This document shows, in pieces, positions 7,539 to 15,288 of a stretch of DNA of 50,663 bases (position 1 is the first letter of the stretch; each line of letters opens with the position of its first letter). This stretch comes from an uncultured Clostridia bacterium (lineage in GTDB: Bacteria > Bacillota > Clostridia > UBA1381): positions 1 through 50,663 of the forward strand of contig CALXQE010000061.1 of assembly GCA_944390495.1 (NCBI GenBank). Reading direction: 5' to 3'. The notes beneath the pieces were generated by a model, which worked only from the letters and a program-made list of their open reading frames with translations, made no database searches and was not told where the DNA came from. Position numbers and translations under genes: made by a program.

Positions 7539-8085
7539 TTATTTTCTCCCAAATTTTATTTACAATAAATCTTGATAATACAGTAATCAAAATTCCCAAA
7601 ACTGCACCTGCTATTACATCACTCGGAAAATGTACATACAGATACAGCCTTGAAAATGATATAAGCACCGCAAGTATATATGCACCTATTCCGTAACGCT
7701 TATTATACATAAACACGGCAGCCGCAGAAGAAAATGACGATATTGTATGCCCTGACGGAAAGGAGTATCGTCCCGACGGTATACCTATCAAAAGATTTTG
7801 TGCAGTGAGTAGTGCTCCCTCCGTATTAAACGGACGCTCACGTCCCACAAGTTCTTTTAATATATTAGTAGAAAATATAAATCCTATCAAAAGTGCCGCT
7901 CCAATAATTATTCCGTATTTTCTCGACTTTTTAAAACAAATCATAATTATTGCAATAAGTATCCATACCGCACCGCCACTGCCCATAAATGTTATAACAG
8001 GCATAATAGTATCAAAAAATCCGTTTCGCATATTTTGTATTGCATTTAAAATATAAAAATCTAATGTTGTTATTAATTCAATCAT
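7507..8085 (-). CDS. PAP2-family membrane phosphatase
   Basis: A 192-residue polytopic protein with the three phosphatase motifs: KELVGRERPF (about 77-86), PSGHT (110-114) and SRLYLYVHFPSDV (145-157). Family members dephosphorylate membrane lipids such as undecaprenyl pyrophosphate or phosphatidic acid derivatives at the outer leaflet. Five or six transmembrane helices can be drawn. The substrate cannot be set from sequence; recycling of the undecaprenyl carrier is the most common role. It is the first gene of a two-gene unit with queH. Confidence 0.9.
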   Translation of the reverse strand: MIELITTLDFYILNAIQNMRNGFFDTIMPVITFMGSGGAVWILIAIIMICFKKSRKYGIIIGAALLIGFIFSTNILKELVGRERPFNTEGALLTAQNLLIGIPSGRYSFPSGHTISSFSSAAAVFMYNKRYGIGAYILAVLISFSRLYLYVHFPSDVIAGAVLGILITVLSRFIVNKIWEKINERKLSNNTR

Positions 8086-8107
8086 ATCATCACCGCCCTA
8101 TAAACTG

Positions 8108-8136
8108 ATGATAACATAAAACTTAATCGTTGTAAA
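8108..8136 (-). promoter_or_regulatory. Promoter of the PAP2-queH pair
   Basis: Minus strand TTTACA (8131-8136), 17-bp spacer, TATCAT (8108-8113). Confidence 0.65.
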
Positions 8137-8145
8137 CCTTTTTAA

Positions 8146-8174
8146 TTGACATTTACTGCCTGCCATTTTATAAT
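8146..8174 (+). promoter_or_regulatory. Consensus sigma-A promoter of the aldo/keto reductase
   Basis: TTGACA (8146-8151), exactly 17 bp, TATAAT (8169-8174), a perfect consensus 31 bp before the start codon. Confidence 0.9.
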
Positions 8175-8204
8175 ATAAGTTAATAAATATTAAGGGGTGA
8201 TATT

Positions 8205-9227
8205 ATGGATTATGTAACACTTGGGAAAACAGGAATTAAAGTCTGTAAAAACGGTTTCGGAGCATTACCTATTCAGCGTATAAGCTTTGACAGTGCAAAA
8301 GAAATATTAAATCACGCTTATGAAAACGGAATAAATTTCTATGATACAGCACGTTTTTATACAGACAGCGAAGAAAAAATAGGATACTCCCTATCCCATG
8401 TACGTGATAAAATATACATAGCAACAAAAACAGCGGCACAAAATTATGATGATTTTTGGAAAGACCTAAATATAAGTCTTAATAATTTAAAAACAGATTA
8501 CATTGATATTTACCAATTTCATAACCCATCATTCTGCCCCAAACCAAATGACGGTACAGGGCTTTACGAGGCTATGACAGAGGCAAAAGCACAGGGGAAA
8601 ATACGTTTTATAGGCATTACAAATCACCGTCTTAAAATTGCAGAGGAAGCAATAGAATCACAGCTTTACGACACCTTACAGTTTCCATTTTGCTATCTTG
8701 CAACCGATAAAGATATAAAAATAGTTAATGAATGTAAGAAACACAATATAGGTTTTATTGCAATGAAAGGACTTTCGGGAGGACTTATAACAAATTCTGC
8801 CGCTGCATACGCATTTATGGCACAATATGATAACGTACTTCCTATATGGGGAATACAGCGTATAAACGAGCTTAATGAATTTCTATCATACAACACAAAT
8901 CCACCAAAAATGGAAGGTGAAATAAAGGAAATTATCGATAACGACAAAAAGGTACTTGCAGGAGATTTTTGCCGCGGCTGCGGGTACTGTATGCCCTGTC
9001 CTGTGGGTATTGAAATAAACAACTGTGCAAGAATGTCACTTTTAATAAGACGTTCACCGTCCCAGCTGCAACTAACAGAAGAAGTGCAGAATAAAATGAA
9101 AAAAATCGAGGAGTGTCTGCATTGTAATAAATGTAGCTTGAAGTGTCCTTACGGACTTGATACTCCAAGACTTCTTCAGGACAACTACAAAGATTATATG
9201 GAAATTTTAAATGGTAAAGAGTTTTAA
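8205..9227 (+). CDS. Aldo/keto reductase fused to a two-cluster ferredoxin tail
   Basis: A 340-residue protein. The N-terminal AKR barrel has the catalytic set: Asp in FYDTARFY, Tyr in the same segment, Lys in ATKT and His in YQFHNP. The C-terminal part carries two cysteine groups, CRGCGYCMPCP and CLHCNKCSLKCP, predicted to hold two [4Fe-4S] clusters. Such Fe-S aldo/keto reductases are common in anaerobes, and their electron donors and substrates are mostly unknown. AAGGGGTGA precedes the ATG. It is a single-gene unit with its own consensus promoter and a terminator. Confidence 0.92.
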   Translation: MDYVTLGKTGIKVCKNGFGALPIQRISFDSAKEILNHAYENGINFYDTARFYTDSEEKIGYSLSHVRDKIYIATKTAAQNYDDFWKDLNISLNNLKTDYIDIYQFHNPSFCPKPNDGTGLYEAMTEAKAQGKIRFIGITNHRLKIAEEAIESQLYDTLQFPFCYLATDKDIKIVNECKKHNIGFIAMKGLSGGLITNSAAAYAFMAQYDNVLPIWGIQRINELNEFLSYNTNPPKMEGEIKEIIDNDKKVLAGDFCRGCGYCMPCPVGIEINNCARMSLLIRRSPSQLQLTEEVQNKMKKIEECLHCNKCSLKCPYGLDTPRLLQDNYKDYMEILNGKEF

Positions 9228-9232
9228 ATATA

Positions 9233-9269
9233 AAATACCGCCGAAACAGAAAATGTATCGGCGGTATTT
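9233..9269. terminator. Bidirectional terminator between the reductase and the SLH protein
   Basis: Arms AAATACCGCCGA (9233-9244) and TCGGCGGTATTT (9258-9269) lie between two convergent stop codons. Confidence 0.85.
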
Positions 9270-9272
9270 ATT

Positions 9273-11579
9273 TTAATTTTTCATAAGTTTATATAAAATC
9301 GATGCAGATTCTGCACGTTTAATATTATTATTTGGAAGAATAGTGTTGTCCTCATATCCGTTTATCACACCGATTGAATAAAGTTTTTGCATTCCCTCAA
9401 CTGCCCAATCAGGTATTTGGGCACTGTCTGCAAATGGTAAATTCGGCAAATCATCATTGTCAGGAATAATACGTCCTATAATAGTCATTGCCTCTGCCCT
9501 TGTTATATTGTCGTATGGTGCAAATGTAACGGTTCCGTCATCATTTATCCGTCCCTGTATAATACCTTCACTATATGCTGCCTTTATTATATTTTCAGCC
9601 CACAACGGTATCTCATCTGAATCAGTAAAATCAAGACTTACATCTTCATACTGACTTACATCTACCCCTTGATATTTTACTATCATTGATGCAAATTCTG
9701 CTCTTGTTGTATTATTATCCGGCTTAAACAGAAGTTTTCCATCCTCCTCTATACCGTTTATAATACCTTCTCCTGCCATTTGTGATATAATATCCTTTGC
9801 CCAGTGATTTTCTGTGTCTGCAAATTCAACAGTCACCTTTGGATAATCCGCAATATGAACAGGTATTTCCTTTGTACATCCGCCTACGCTGACTTTTATT
9901 TTACCCTCTTTATTAACAGTATCTGCAAGAGTAAATATACCCTCAGGAGTAATAGTACCTATGTCGCCTTCAACCTCCCAAGTATACAGGCTGTTATTAG
10001 ATAAAAGCTCCGTACCGTTAATATACGAACCTGCCGACAGATTAAGCTGTAATTCCTCATTAGGAGCAGTATAAATTTCTGAAATCTCTTTCCAGTCAGC
10101 TTGGTTAAACACTTTTATTTCCTCAGGAGTTTCATATACATTATACAGCCTTGATGCAACATCACCGCCGCTGCCGCTTACAACTACATTTACATCACCT
10201 GTACCCAAAAGCTGTAAATATCCGCTGTCATCAATGGTACTTGCGGTTTCTGTATCAACACCCATTGTAAGTCCCGACATATCTTCCATTTTGTAATTAG
10301 CTGTATCGTAAACACTTTCCACTTCAACCACGGTACTCATTCCGGAAAGATAATTTGTATTACCGGCATCTTTTAACGTTACTATCCAAGGTACATCTGT
10401 TCTTTCTCTATTATCCTTTAAAAATATAAAATTAGCAACATTTCTTAAATATCCGTCAGAAGGTGAATTTACGGTAGTTGAAAAATCATTTCCGGGGAAA
10501 ACAGCCGAAATTACAGTTGAGCCGCCGCCGTCAAGATTAATAGCATCAACACAGCCAAGCTCTGCCATTCGCTGTGCGAGAGTTTTTAGCTGTGCTCCAT
10601 AGCTGTAACCTTGCTGTCTGCCGTCTATGGTATAAAAAATAATATTACCGTCAGCCTTTATCCCCACAGCAGTTCTCGGTGCCGCACCGGCTTCAAAATT
10701 GCTGTTTACTACACCGCCGCTTATAAGTCTGCCTCCAACAGAACTTACTCCGTTTTGTGCCGTTTTCCACGTGCCGTCATCACCTACGGCTGTATTTGTA
10801 ACAGTGACCGTATCACCTACCGCAAGTCTGCTTAAAAAATCATAACAATTTGCGTCACCGCTTGTATCCATAAGCATTACAATTTTACCCTCAGGAATCT
10901 CTATTTCTCCGTTATATATAAATATATCATCAACTGTCATTGTCATTGATGTATCAATGCTAAGTGTTCCATCAACAAGTGAACAAATTACAAAAATACA
11001 TTCTGAACTTGTCTTTGTGGTTTTACCAAACTTATCTGTAAGCATATAAATAGGATCAAATCCTGGCTGACACCACTTATTAATATACATTACATCAACA
11101 GTTTTTTCACCGTCAGAAACAGTTGTCGCTATGTCAAGCCATTTTATAAAACCTGTACCGTCACTTCTAAATCCGACTGCATCCTGACCTCCGTATTCCT
11201 TTGACACTATTTCACCGTCAATTATGGTGTATCCCATAGGTATTCCTGTTTTAAACGAAAAATAATCGGCATTTATTCCGACAAGAGGTCTTAAACCGTT
11301 ATCTTTCATATACTGTTCTGCTTCCTTTATATCTCTTGTACCCCATATACTGCTGCCATTTATTATAACGGGTACAGCCTCTTCATTTGGCGTATATTCA
11401 ACATAATATTCATTTTGAAGTCCAACACTGTCAGACGTAAACTGTACATTATGGAAGTATGTATCTGCTCCCATATACGTACTCCAACCTCCTGTTACAG
11501 TTCCTAAAACCTCTGCTGAAGCAGTTATATTGGTTATCAAAATTGCGGCAAAAATTACTGCAAATAATTTGTTTTTCAC
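9273..11579 (-). CDS. SLH-anchored phosphodiester glycosidase (NAGPA domain) surface protein
   Basis: A secreted protein of 768 residues. The start is placed at GTG 11579 because GGAGGG stands 7 nt before it; the frame remains open 23 codons further upstream. A signal peptide (KNKLFAVIFAAILITNITASA) is followed by a phosphodiester glycosidase (NAGPA) domain at about residues 80-390, with DAINLDGGGSTVI and the preceding PRTAVGIKADG segment. A BIG2-like region follows, then three SLH repeats over the last 185 residues (each with a TRAE or KRAE motif). In bacteria, SLH domains tether proteins to pyruvylated wall polymers. The substrate of the glycosidase domain is unknown; wall phosphodiester-sugar linkages are plausible. 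Confidence 0.9.
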   Translation of the reverse strand: MKNKLFAVIFAAILITNITASAEVLGTVTGGWSTYMGADTYFHNVQFTSDSVGLQNEYYVEYTPNEEAVPVIINGSSIWGTRDIKEAEQYMKDNGLRPLVGINADYFSFKTGIPMGYTIIDGEIVSKEYGGQDAVGFRSDGTGFIKWLDIATTVSDGEKTVDVMYINKWCQPGFDPIYMLTDKFGKTTKTSSECIFVICSLVDGTLSIDTSMTMTVDDIFIYNGEIEIPEGKIVMLMDTSGDANCYDFLSRLAVGDTVTVTNTAVGDDGTWKTAQNGVSSVGGRLISGGVVNSNFEAGAAPRTAVGIKADGNIIFYTIDGRQQGYSYGAQLKTLAQRMAELGCVDAINLDGGGSTVISAVFPGNDFSTTVNSPSDGYLRNVANFIFLKDNRERTDVPWIVTLKDAGNTNYLSGMSTVVEVESVYDTANYKMEDMSGLTMGVDTETASTIDDSGYLQLLGTGDVNVVVSGSGGDVASRLYNVYETPEEIKVFNQADWKEISEIYTAPNEELQLNLSAGSYINGTELLSNNSLYTWEVEGDIGTITPEGIFTLADTVNKEGKIKVSVGGCTKEIPVHIADYPKVTVEFADTENHWAKDIISQMAGEGIINGIEEDGKLLFKPDNNTTRAEFASMIVKYQGVDVSQYEDVSLDFTDSDEIPLWAENIIKAAYSEGIIQGRINDDGTVTFAPYDNITRAEAMTIIGRIIPDNDDLPNLPFADSAQIPDWAVEGMQKLYSIGVINGYEDNTILPNNNIKRAESASILYKLMKN

Positions 11580-11613
11580 AAAATATCCCTCCAAGCATAT
11601 AACAATCCTTTTT

Positions 11614-11642
11614 AGTATACCACATTTTTTTAAATATGTAAA
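11614..11642 (-). promoter_or_regulatory. Promoter of the SLH phosphodiester glycosidase
   Basis: Minus strand TTTACA (11637-11642), 17-bp spacer, TATACT (11614-11619), giving a leader of about 28 nt before the GTG start. It lies inside the upstream extension of the reading frame, supporting the shorter protein. Confidence 0.75.
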
Positions 11643-11663
11643 ACTCAAATATTGGAACTTACA

Positions 11664-11699
11664 AAAAAATAAACACTAAAAAATTTTAGTGCTTATTTT
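11664..11699 (-). terminator. Terminator after copA
   Basis: Arms AAATAAACACTAAAA and TTTTAGTGCTTATTT (11668-11682, 11684-11698, with one G-T pair) lead into a T-run on the minus strand. Confidence 0.8.
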
Positions 11700-11707
11700 A
11701 TCAATGA

Positions 11708-11911
11708 TTATTTAATGTCTGTAACTTCGTATCCTGCATCTGTAACAGTCTTTATAAGAAGCTCATCTGCCACGTCACCTGTTACTATTGCCTGTCCACC
11801 GTTATCAAGTGTAACTTCCGCACTTACACCTTCAATAGCGTTTAATGCTTCACTAACTCTTCCAGTACAGTGACTACACATCATACCTTTAATTTTAATT
11901 GTTTTTGTCAT
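11708..11911 (-). CDS. Possible separate CopZ-like copper chaperone from an in-frame internal start
   Basis: Within copA, AAAGGAGG stands 8 nt before an ATG at 11911, in frame with copA. Translation from here would give a 67-residue protein with the MxCxxC motif (MMCSHC) and a beta-alpha-beta-beta-alpha-beta layout, the size of free CopZ chaperones. Either copA and copZ fused by loss of the copA stop and the old initiation site is a relic, or the locus makes both a fused ATPase and free CopZ. The sequence alone shows the initiation signal, not its use. Confidence 0.55.
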   Translation of the reverse strand: MTKTIKIKGMMCSHCTGRVSEALNAIEGVSAEVTLDNGGQAIVTGDVADELLIKTVTDAGYEVTDIK

Positions 11912-14188
11912 TTTTATATCCTCCTTTTTATTGTTATCACCTACTACACACCCAGATGCTGCAATATTGTGTTTTGGTTTAAAAAATCTTAATCTTAACG
12001 CATTTGATACTACAAATACTGAACTAAAACTCATTGCCAATGCTCCTATCATAGGATTTAGTTTAAGACCAAATGATAAATATAAAGCACCGGCAGCAAT
12101 CGGAATACCTAAAATATTATAGAAAAATGCCCAGAACAAGTTTTCCTTTATATTTTTTATTACGCTTCTGCTAAGCTCAATAGCTACTGCAACGTCCCTT
12201 AAATCATTTTTCATTAAAACTATATCGGCAGATTCTACTGCTATATCCGTACCTGCTCCTATTGCAATACCAACATCTGCACGAGTCAATGCCGGAGCGT
12301 CATTTATGCCGTCACCTACCATTGCTACTTTATGACCTTCACTTTGCAGACGTCGTATTTCCTGCTCCTTATCTTTTGGTAGAACCTCTGCAATGGTACG
12401 TGTAATCGGTAATTTTTCTTCTATCGCCTTAGCTGTAATTTTATTATCACCTGTCAGCATAACCACGTCTAATCCCATTTGACGCATGTTTTTAATTGCA
12501 GCAAAACTGCTCTCTTTAATAGTGTCAGCCACTGCAATAATACCTATAAACTCATTATCACGAGCAAAATACAACGCTGTTTTGCCCTCTGATGCAAAGA
12601 GTGTATCTTCTTTTACACTGATATTGTTTTCCTGCATCATTTTATAATTTCCGGCAAGTATTTTCATGCCGTCAACTATACCGCTCACTCCCTGTCCCGG
12701 TATCTGCGTAAACTCCGTAACAGGTTTTATTAAATTACTCTTTTCTGTTATTGCCTTTGCGAGTGGATGTTCTGAAAGGGATTCCACCGACGCTGCAAGT
12801 ATGAGTAATTCATTTTTTGAAATACCATTTGGTACAACATCTGTAACTGACGGTTTACCCTCTGTTATAGTTCCAGTTTTATCAAGTACAACTGTATCAA
12901 TATGATGAGTTGTTTCAAGACTCTCGGCTGATTTTGTAAGTATTCCATACTGTGCACCCTTACCTGTACCGACCATTATTGCCGTAGGTGTAGCAAGTCC
13001 CAATGCACAGGGACAGGAAATAACAAGTACTGATATACCCATAGACAAAGCAAAACTTACACCATAGCCTAAAGCAAGCCATATAATTGTTGTAACCACT
13101 GCTATTGCAATAACTACCGGTACAAAAATCCCGCTTACCTTATCTGCAAGTTTTGCAATAGGTGCTTTAGATGATGACGCTTCTTCTACAAGACGTATAA
13201 TTTCAGATAGGGTTGTGTTATCTCCAACCTTTTCAGCTTTAAACTTAAAATATCCCGATTTATTAATAGTTGCTCCTATTACTTTGTCACCTATATTTTT
13301 TTCTACTGTAATACTTTCACCTGTAATTGCAGACTCGTCAACTGCTCCGTTTCCTTCAATAACAATACCGTCTACCGGTATGGTTTGTCCTGCCTTTACA
13401 ACTACTATATCCGAAACAACAACTTCTTCTAACGGTATATTAATCTCCATTCCGTTTCTTATTACTGACGCTGTTTTTGGTGAAAGGTCAATTAATTTTT
13501 CTATTGCCTGTGATGTCTTGCGTTTTGCCCTTGATTCAAGATATTTACCAAGTGTTATAAGTGTAAGTATCATAGCCGACGACTCAAAATATAAATTCAT
13601 CATATATGAGTGTACCAATTCGCTGTCACCATGCCCTAAGCCATATCCTATACAGTATATCGCAATTATACCGTATATAAACGATGCTCCCGAACCTATG
13701 GCTATAAGTGAATCCATATTTGGAGCAAGATGAAAAAGTGTCTTAAATCCCTTTATAAAAAACTTTCGATTTATATATATAATAGGCAGAGTTAAAAGCA
13801 TTTGTGTAAATGCAAATGCAAGTGCATTTTCTATGCCGTTAAACACTTCAAGAAAGGGAAAATTAAACATATGTCCCATTGAAATATACATAAGCGGTAC
13901 AAGAAATATACAAGACCATATAAGACGATGTTTCATATTATCAATTTCATCTGTTTTTTTCTCTGTCTTTTCTTTTTTCCCTGCCACTGACGCACCATAT
14001 CCTCCTGATACAACGGCTTTGATTATATCGTCACTGCTTACCCTGCTTTCATCAAAATCAACAGTCATATTATTTTTTAAAAGATTAACATTTACATCTT
14101 TTATGCCATCTAACTTTCTTACGCTTTTTTCTACATGACTGCTGCACGCACTGCACGTCATACCTGTTACGTCAAATTTTTCAATCAT
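11708..14188 (-). CDS. copA: Copper-exporting P1B-type ATPase CopA with a C-terminal CopZ-like domain
   Basis: 826 residues from the ATG at 14188; GAGGTG lies 6 nt upstream, whereas the longer frame begins at a GTG inside that site. Order: heavy-metal-associated (HMA) domain with MTCSAC (10-15), transmembrane helices, the actuator TGES (about 289-292), the metal-binding CPC in transmembrane helix 6 (392-394), the phosphorylation motif DKTGT (436-440), MVGDGINDAP in the ATP-binding domain, and last transmembrane helices ending near 735. Unusually, a second HMA domain with MCSHC forms the last 67 residues after a hydrophilic linker. The CPC plus MxCxxC set points to Cu(I) export. A single promoter faces hxlR. 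Confidence 0.96.
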   Translation of the reverse strand: MIEKFDVTGMTCSACSSHVEKSVRKLDGIKDVNVNLLKNNMTVDFDESRVSSDDIIKAVVSGGYGASVAGKKEKTEKKTDEIDNMKHRLIWSCIFLVPLMYISMGHMFNFPFLEVFNGIENALAFAFTQMLLTLPIIYINRKFFIKGFKTLFHLAPNMDSLIAIGSGASFIYGIIAIYCIGYGLGHGDSELVHSYMMNLYFESSAMILTLITLGKYLESRAKRKTSQAIEKLIDLSPKTASVIRNGMEINIPLEEVVVSDIVVVKAGQTIPVDGIVIEGNGAVDESAITGESITVEKNIGDKVIGATINKSGYFKFKAEKVGDNTTLSEIIRLVEEASSSKAPIAKLADKVSGIFVPVVIAIAVVTTIIWLALGYGVSFALSMGISVLVISCPCALGLATPTAIMVGTGKGAQYGILTKSAESLETTHHIDTVVLDKTGTITEGKPSVTDVVPNGISKNELLILAASVESLSEHPLAKAITEKSNLIKPVTEFTQIPGQGVSGIVDGMKILAGNYKMMQENNISVKEDTLFASEGKTALYFARDNEFIGIIAVADTIKESSFAAIKNMRQMGLDVVMLTGDNKITAKAIEEKLPITRTIAEVLPKDKEQEIRRLQSEGHKVAMVGDGINDAPALTRADVGIAIGAGTDIAVESADIVLMKNDLRDVAVAIELSRSVIKNIKENLFWAFFYNILGIPIAAGALYLSFGLKLNPMIGALAMSFSSVFVVSNALRLRFFKPKHNIAASGCVVGDNNKKEDIKMTKTIKIKGMMCSHCTGRVSEALNAIEGVSAEVTLDNGGQAIVTGDVADELLIKTVTDAGYEVTDIK

Positions 14189-14233
14189 CTGTTTCACCTC
14201 TTTATGTTGAAATTTTTATTCCATTATGTTATT

Positions 14234-14261
14234 ATTATACCGTAAAATATCATTTTGACAA
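14234..14261 (-). promoter_or_regulatory. Promoter of copA
   Basis: Minus strand TTGTCA (14256-14261), 16-bp spacer, TATAAT (14234-14239). Its -35 box occupies the same bases as the hxlR -35 box on the other strand. Confidence 0.7.
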
Positions 14262-14283
14262 GTATGTACTTTTTAGATATATA
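14255..14283 (+). promoter_or_regulatory. Promoter of hxlR
   Basis: Plus strand TTGACA (14255-14260), 17-bp spacer, TATATA (14278-14283). TATACT at 14280-14285 is an alternative -10 with 19-bp spacing. Confidence 0.65.
14260..14271. promoter_or_regulatory. Palindrome AAGTA-TG-TACTT, candidate HxlR operator
   Basis: A perfect 5+5 inverted repeat with a 2-bp centre touches both overlapping -35 boxes and lies in the hxlR spacer. It resembles the TACT/AGTA half sites I recall for HxlR/YodB-family operators, so a bound regulator could block both promoters. Function is inferred from position and symmetry. Confidence 0.5.
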
Positions 14284-14315
14284 CTACCCTTTTTGATACT
14301 ATGGAGGAAATCAAT

Positions 14316-14660
14316 ATGAATAAATCATATATATGCCCTGTCGAAGCAACCCTTGATTTAGTAGGCGGAAAATATAAACCGCTTATATTATGGCATTTAT
14401 CAGATAAAACTTTACGTTTTAATGAACTTCAAAAAATAATATCATCTGCAACTGCCAAAATGCTTACCCAGCAGCTTCGTGAACTTGAAAAGGACGGTAT
14501 GATTCACCGTGAAGTATATCCTGTTGTACCGCCCAAAGTAGAATATTCCCTTACACCGCTTGGTAAAAGTTTTATCCCTATTCTATCACAAATGTATGAT
14601 TGGGGATTGGAATATTTAAAAAATAAAAATATATGTCCGAATTGTTCAATGGTAGAATAA
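14316..14660 (+). CDS. HxlR-family winged-helix regulator next to copA
   Basis: 114 residues from the ATG at 14316, which follows GGAGG at 8 nt; an earlier in-frame ATG at 14301 overlaps that ribosome binding site. The protein matches HxlR/DUF24 regulators: CPVEATLDLVGGKYKPLILWHL, FNELQKII, QQLRELEKDGMIHR and the wing VEYSLTPLGKSF. Cys7 is the conserved redox-sensing position of family members such as YodB. A C-terminal CPNC pair is an extra feature that could bind metal or form a disulphide. Divergent placement against copA suggests control of copper or thiol-stress export. The ligand is unknown. Confidence 0.9.
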   Translation: MNKSYICPVEATLDLVGGKYKPLILWHLSDKTLRFNELQKIISSATAKMLTQQLRELEKDGMIHREVYPVVPPKVEYSLTPLGKSFIPILSQMYDWGLEYLKNKNICPNCSMVE

Positions 14661-14665
14661 AAAAC

Positions 14666-14710
14666 ACCGCTCTTTTAGTGTTAAAGCAATGTCAACACAA
14701 AAAGAGCGGT
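14666..14710. terminator. Bidirectional terminator between hxlR and desulfoferrodoxin
   Basis: ACCGCTCTTTT (14666-14676) pairs with AAAAGAGCGGT (14700-14710). An inner GTGTT/AACAC arm extends the stem. Confidence 0.85.
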
Positions 14711-14729
14711 AAAACTATACTATAAAAAA

Positions 14730-15104
14730 TCAACCTTTCCAAAGACCGTGAAGGTTACAGTATGCGTATACAGCCTCCACCTCATCTCCGTCACAAATAG
14801 CAAAACAAGCTTTAGGTTCTTCACCAGGATGAAGCTCTTTTCTTTGATTTCCCTGCTTTGTCTGTAATGAAATCCACTCAATATAATGAGCATCTTCCAT
14901 AGGATGTTCAACTGAACCGACAGTTACAAAAACCTTGTTATCTTCTACCTTATATACAGGTATATGTTTTTCAGTTGCAGCCTCAGTAGTCCCCGGTATA
15001 ATTTCTGTCATTTTTGCACCACAGCACATAACCGGTACACCTGCATTTTTCACCATAGCAATAATATTGCCGCAAGTCTTACACACAAAAAACTTCTGTT
15101 CCAT
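14730..15104 (-). CDS. dfx: Desulfoferrodoxin (two-iron superoxide reductase)
   Basis: 124 residues from the ATG at 15104, 8 nt after AGGAGG; an in-frame ATG at 15110 is too close to it. The N-terminal desulforedoxin domain holds one Fe with Cys8, Cys11, Cys27 and Cys28. The catalytic centre has the EKHIP motif (Glu45, Lys46, His47), His67 and His73 and the Cys116/His119 pair in CNLHG. It reduces superoxide to peroxide without making oxygen, a typical defence of strict anaerobes. A PerR-box-like sequence and a palindrome lie upstream. Confidence 0.95.
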   Translation of the reverse strand: MEQKFFVCKTCGNIIAMVKNAGVPVMCCGAKMTEIIPGTTEAATEKHIPVYKVEDNKVFVTVGSVEHPMEDAHYIEWISLQTKQGNQRKELHPGEEPKACFAICDGDEVEAVYAYCNLHGLWKG

Positions 15105-15144
15105 AATCATTTCCTCCTGTTTTAAACTCTTTTATATATTAAAT

Positions 15145-15163
15145 GGTATACAAAATATATACC
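15145..15163. promoter_or_regulatory. Palindrome GGTATA-N7-TATACC upstream of desulfoferrodoxin
   Basis: A perfect 6+6 inverted repeat, about 41 bp before the start codon. It could be an operator or a leader hairpin. I do not recognise the binding factor. Confidence 0.4.
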
Positions 15164-15170
15164 TTTAATT

Positions 15171-15185
15171 CTATAATAATTTTAA
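15171..15185. promoter_or_regulatory. PerR-box-like operator upstream of desulfoferrodoxin
   Basis: CTATAATAATTTTAA matches the TTATAATnATTATAA PerR consensus at 12 of 14 defined positions. It sits in the promoter region of an oxidative-stress gene, and PerR control of such genes is known in clostridia. Direct function is inference. Confidence 0.5.
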
Positions 15186-15230
15186 CACATCAAAATTATA
15201 ATTTCAAGAATTATATCTTTAATGGTAAAG

Positions 15231-15257
15231 AAAAAAGCACTCCTTAGAATGCTTTTT
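15231..15257 (-). terminator. Terminator of the tig-clpP-clpX-lysA operon
   Basis: AAAAAGCATTC and GAGTGCTTTTT arms (one G-T pair) around TAAG, followed by T residues on the minus strand. Confidence 0.8.
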
Positions 15258-15288
15258 CCCCGAACAATATTACGTTCTTTTATTCAGT

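Noticed and set aside
13215..13733. A 172-codon plus-strand ORF inside copA
   Set aside because: It is a shadow of copA codon usage with no ribosome binding site and no recognisable motifs.
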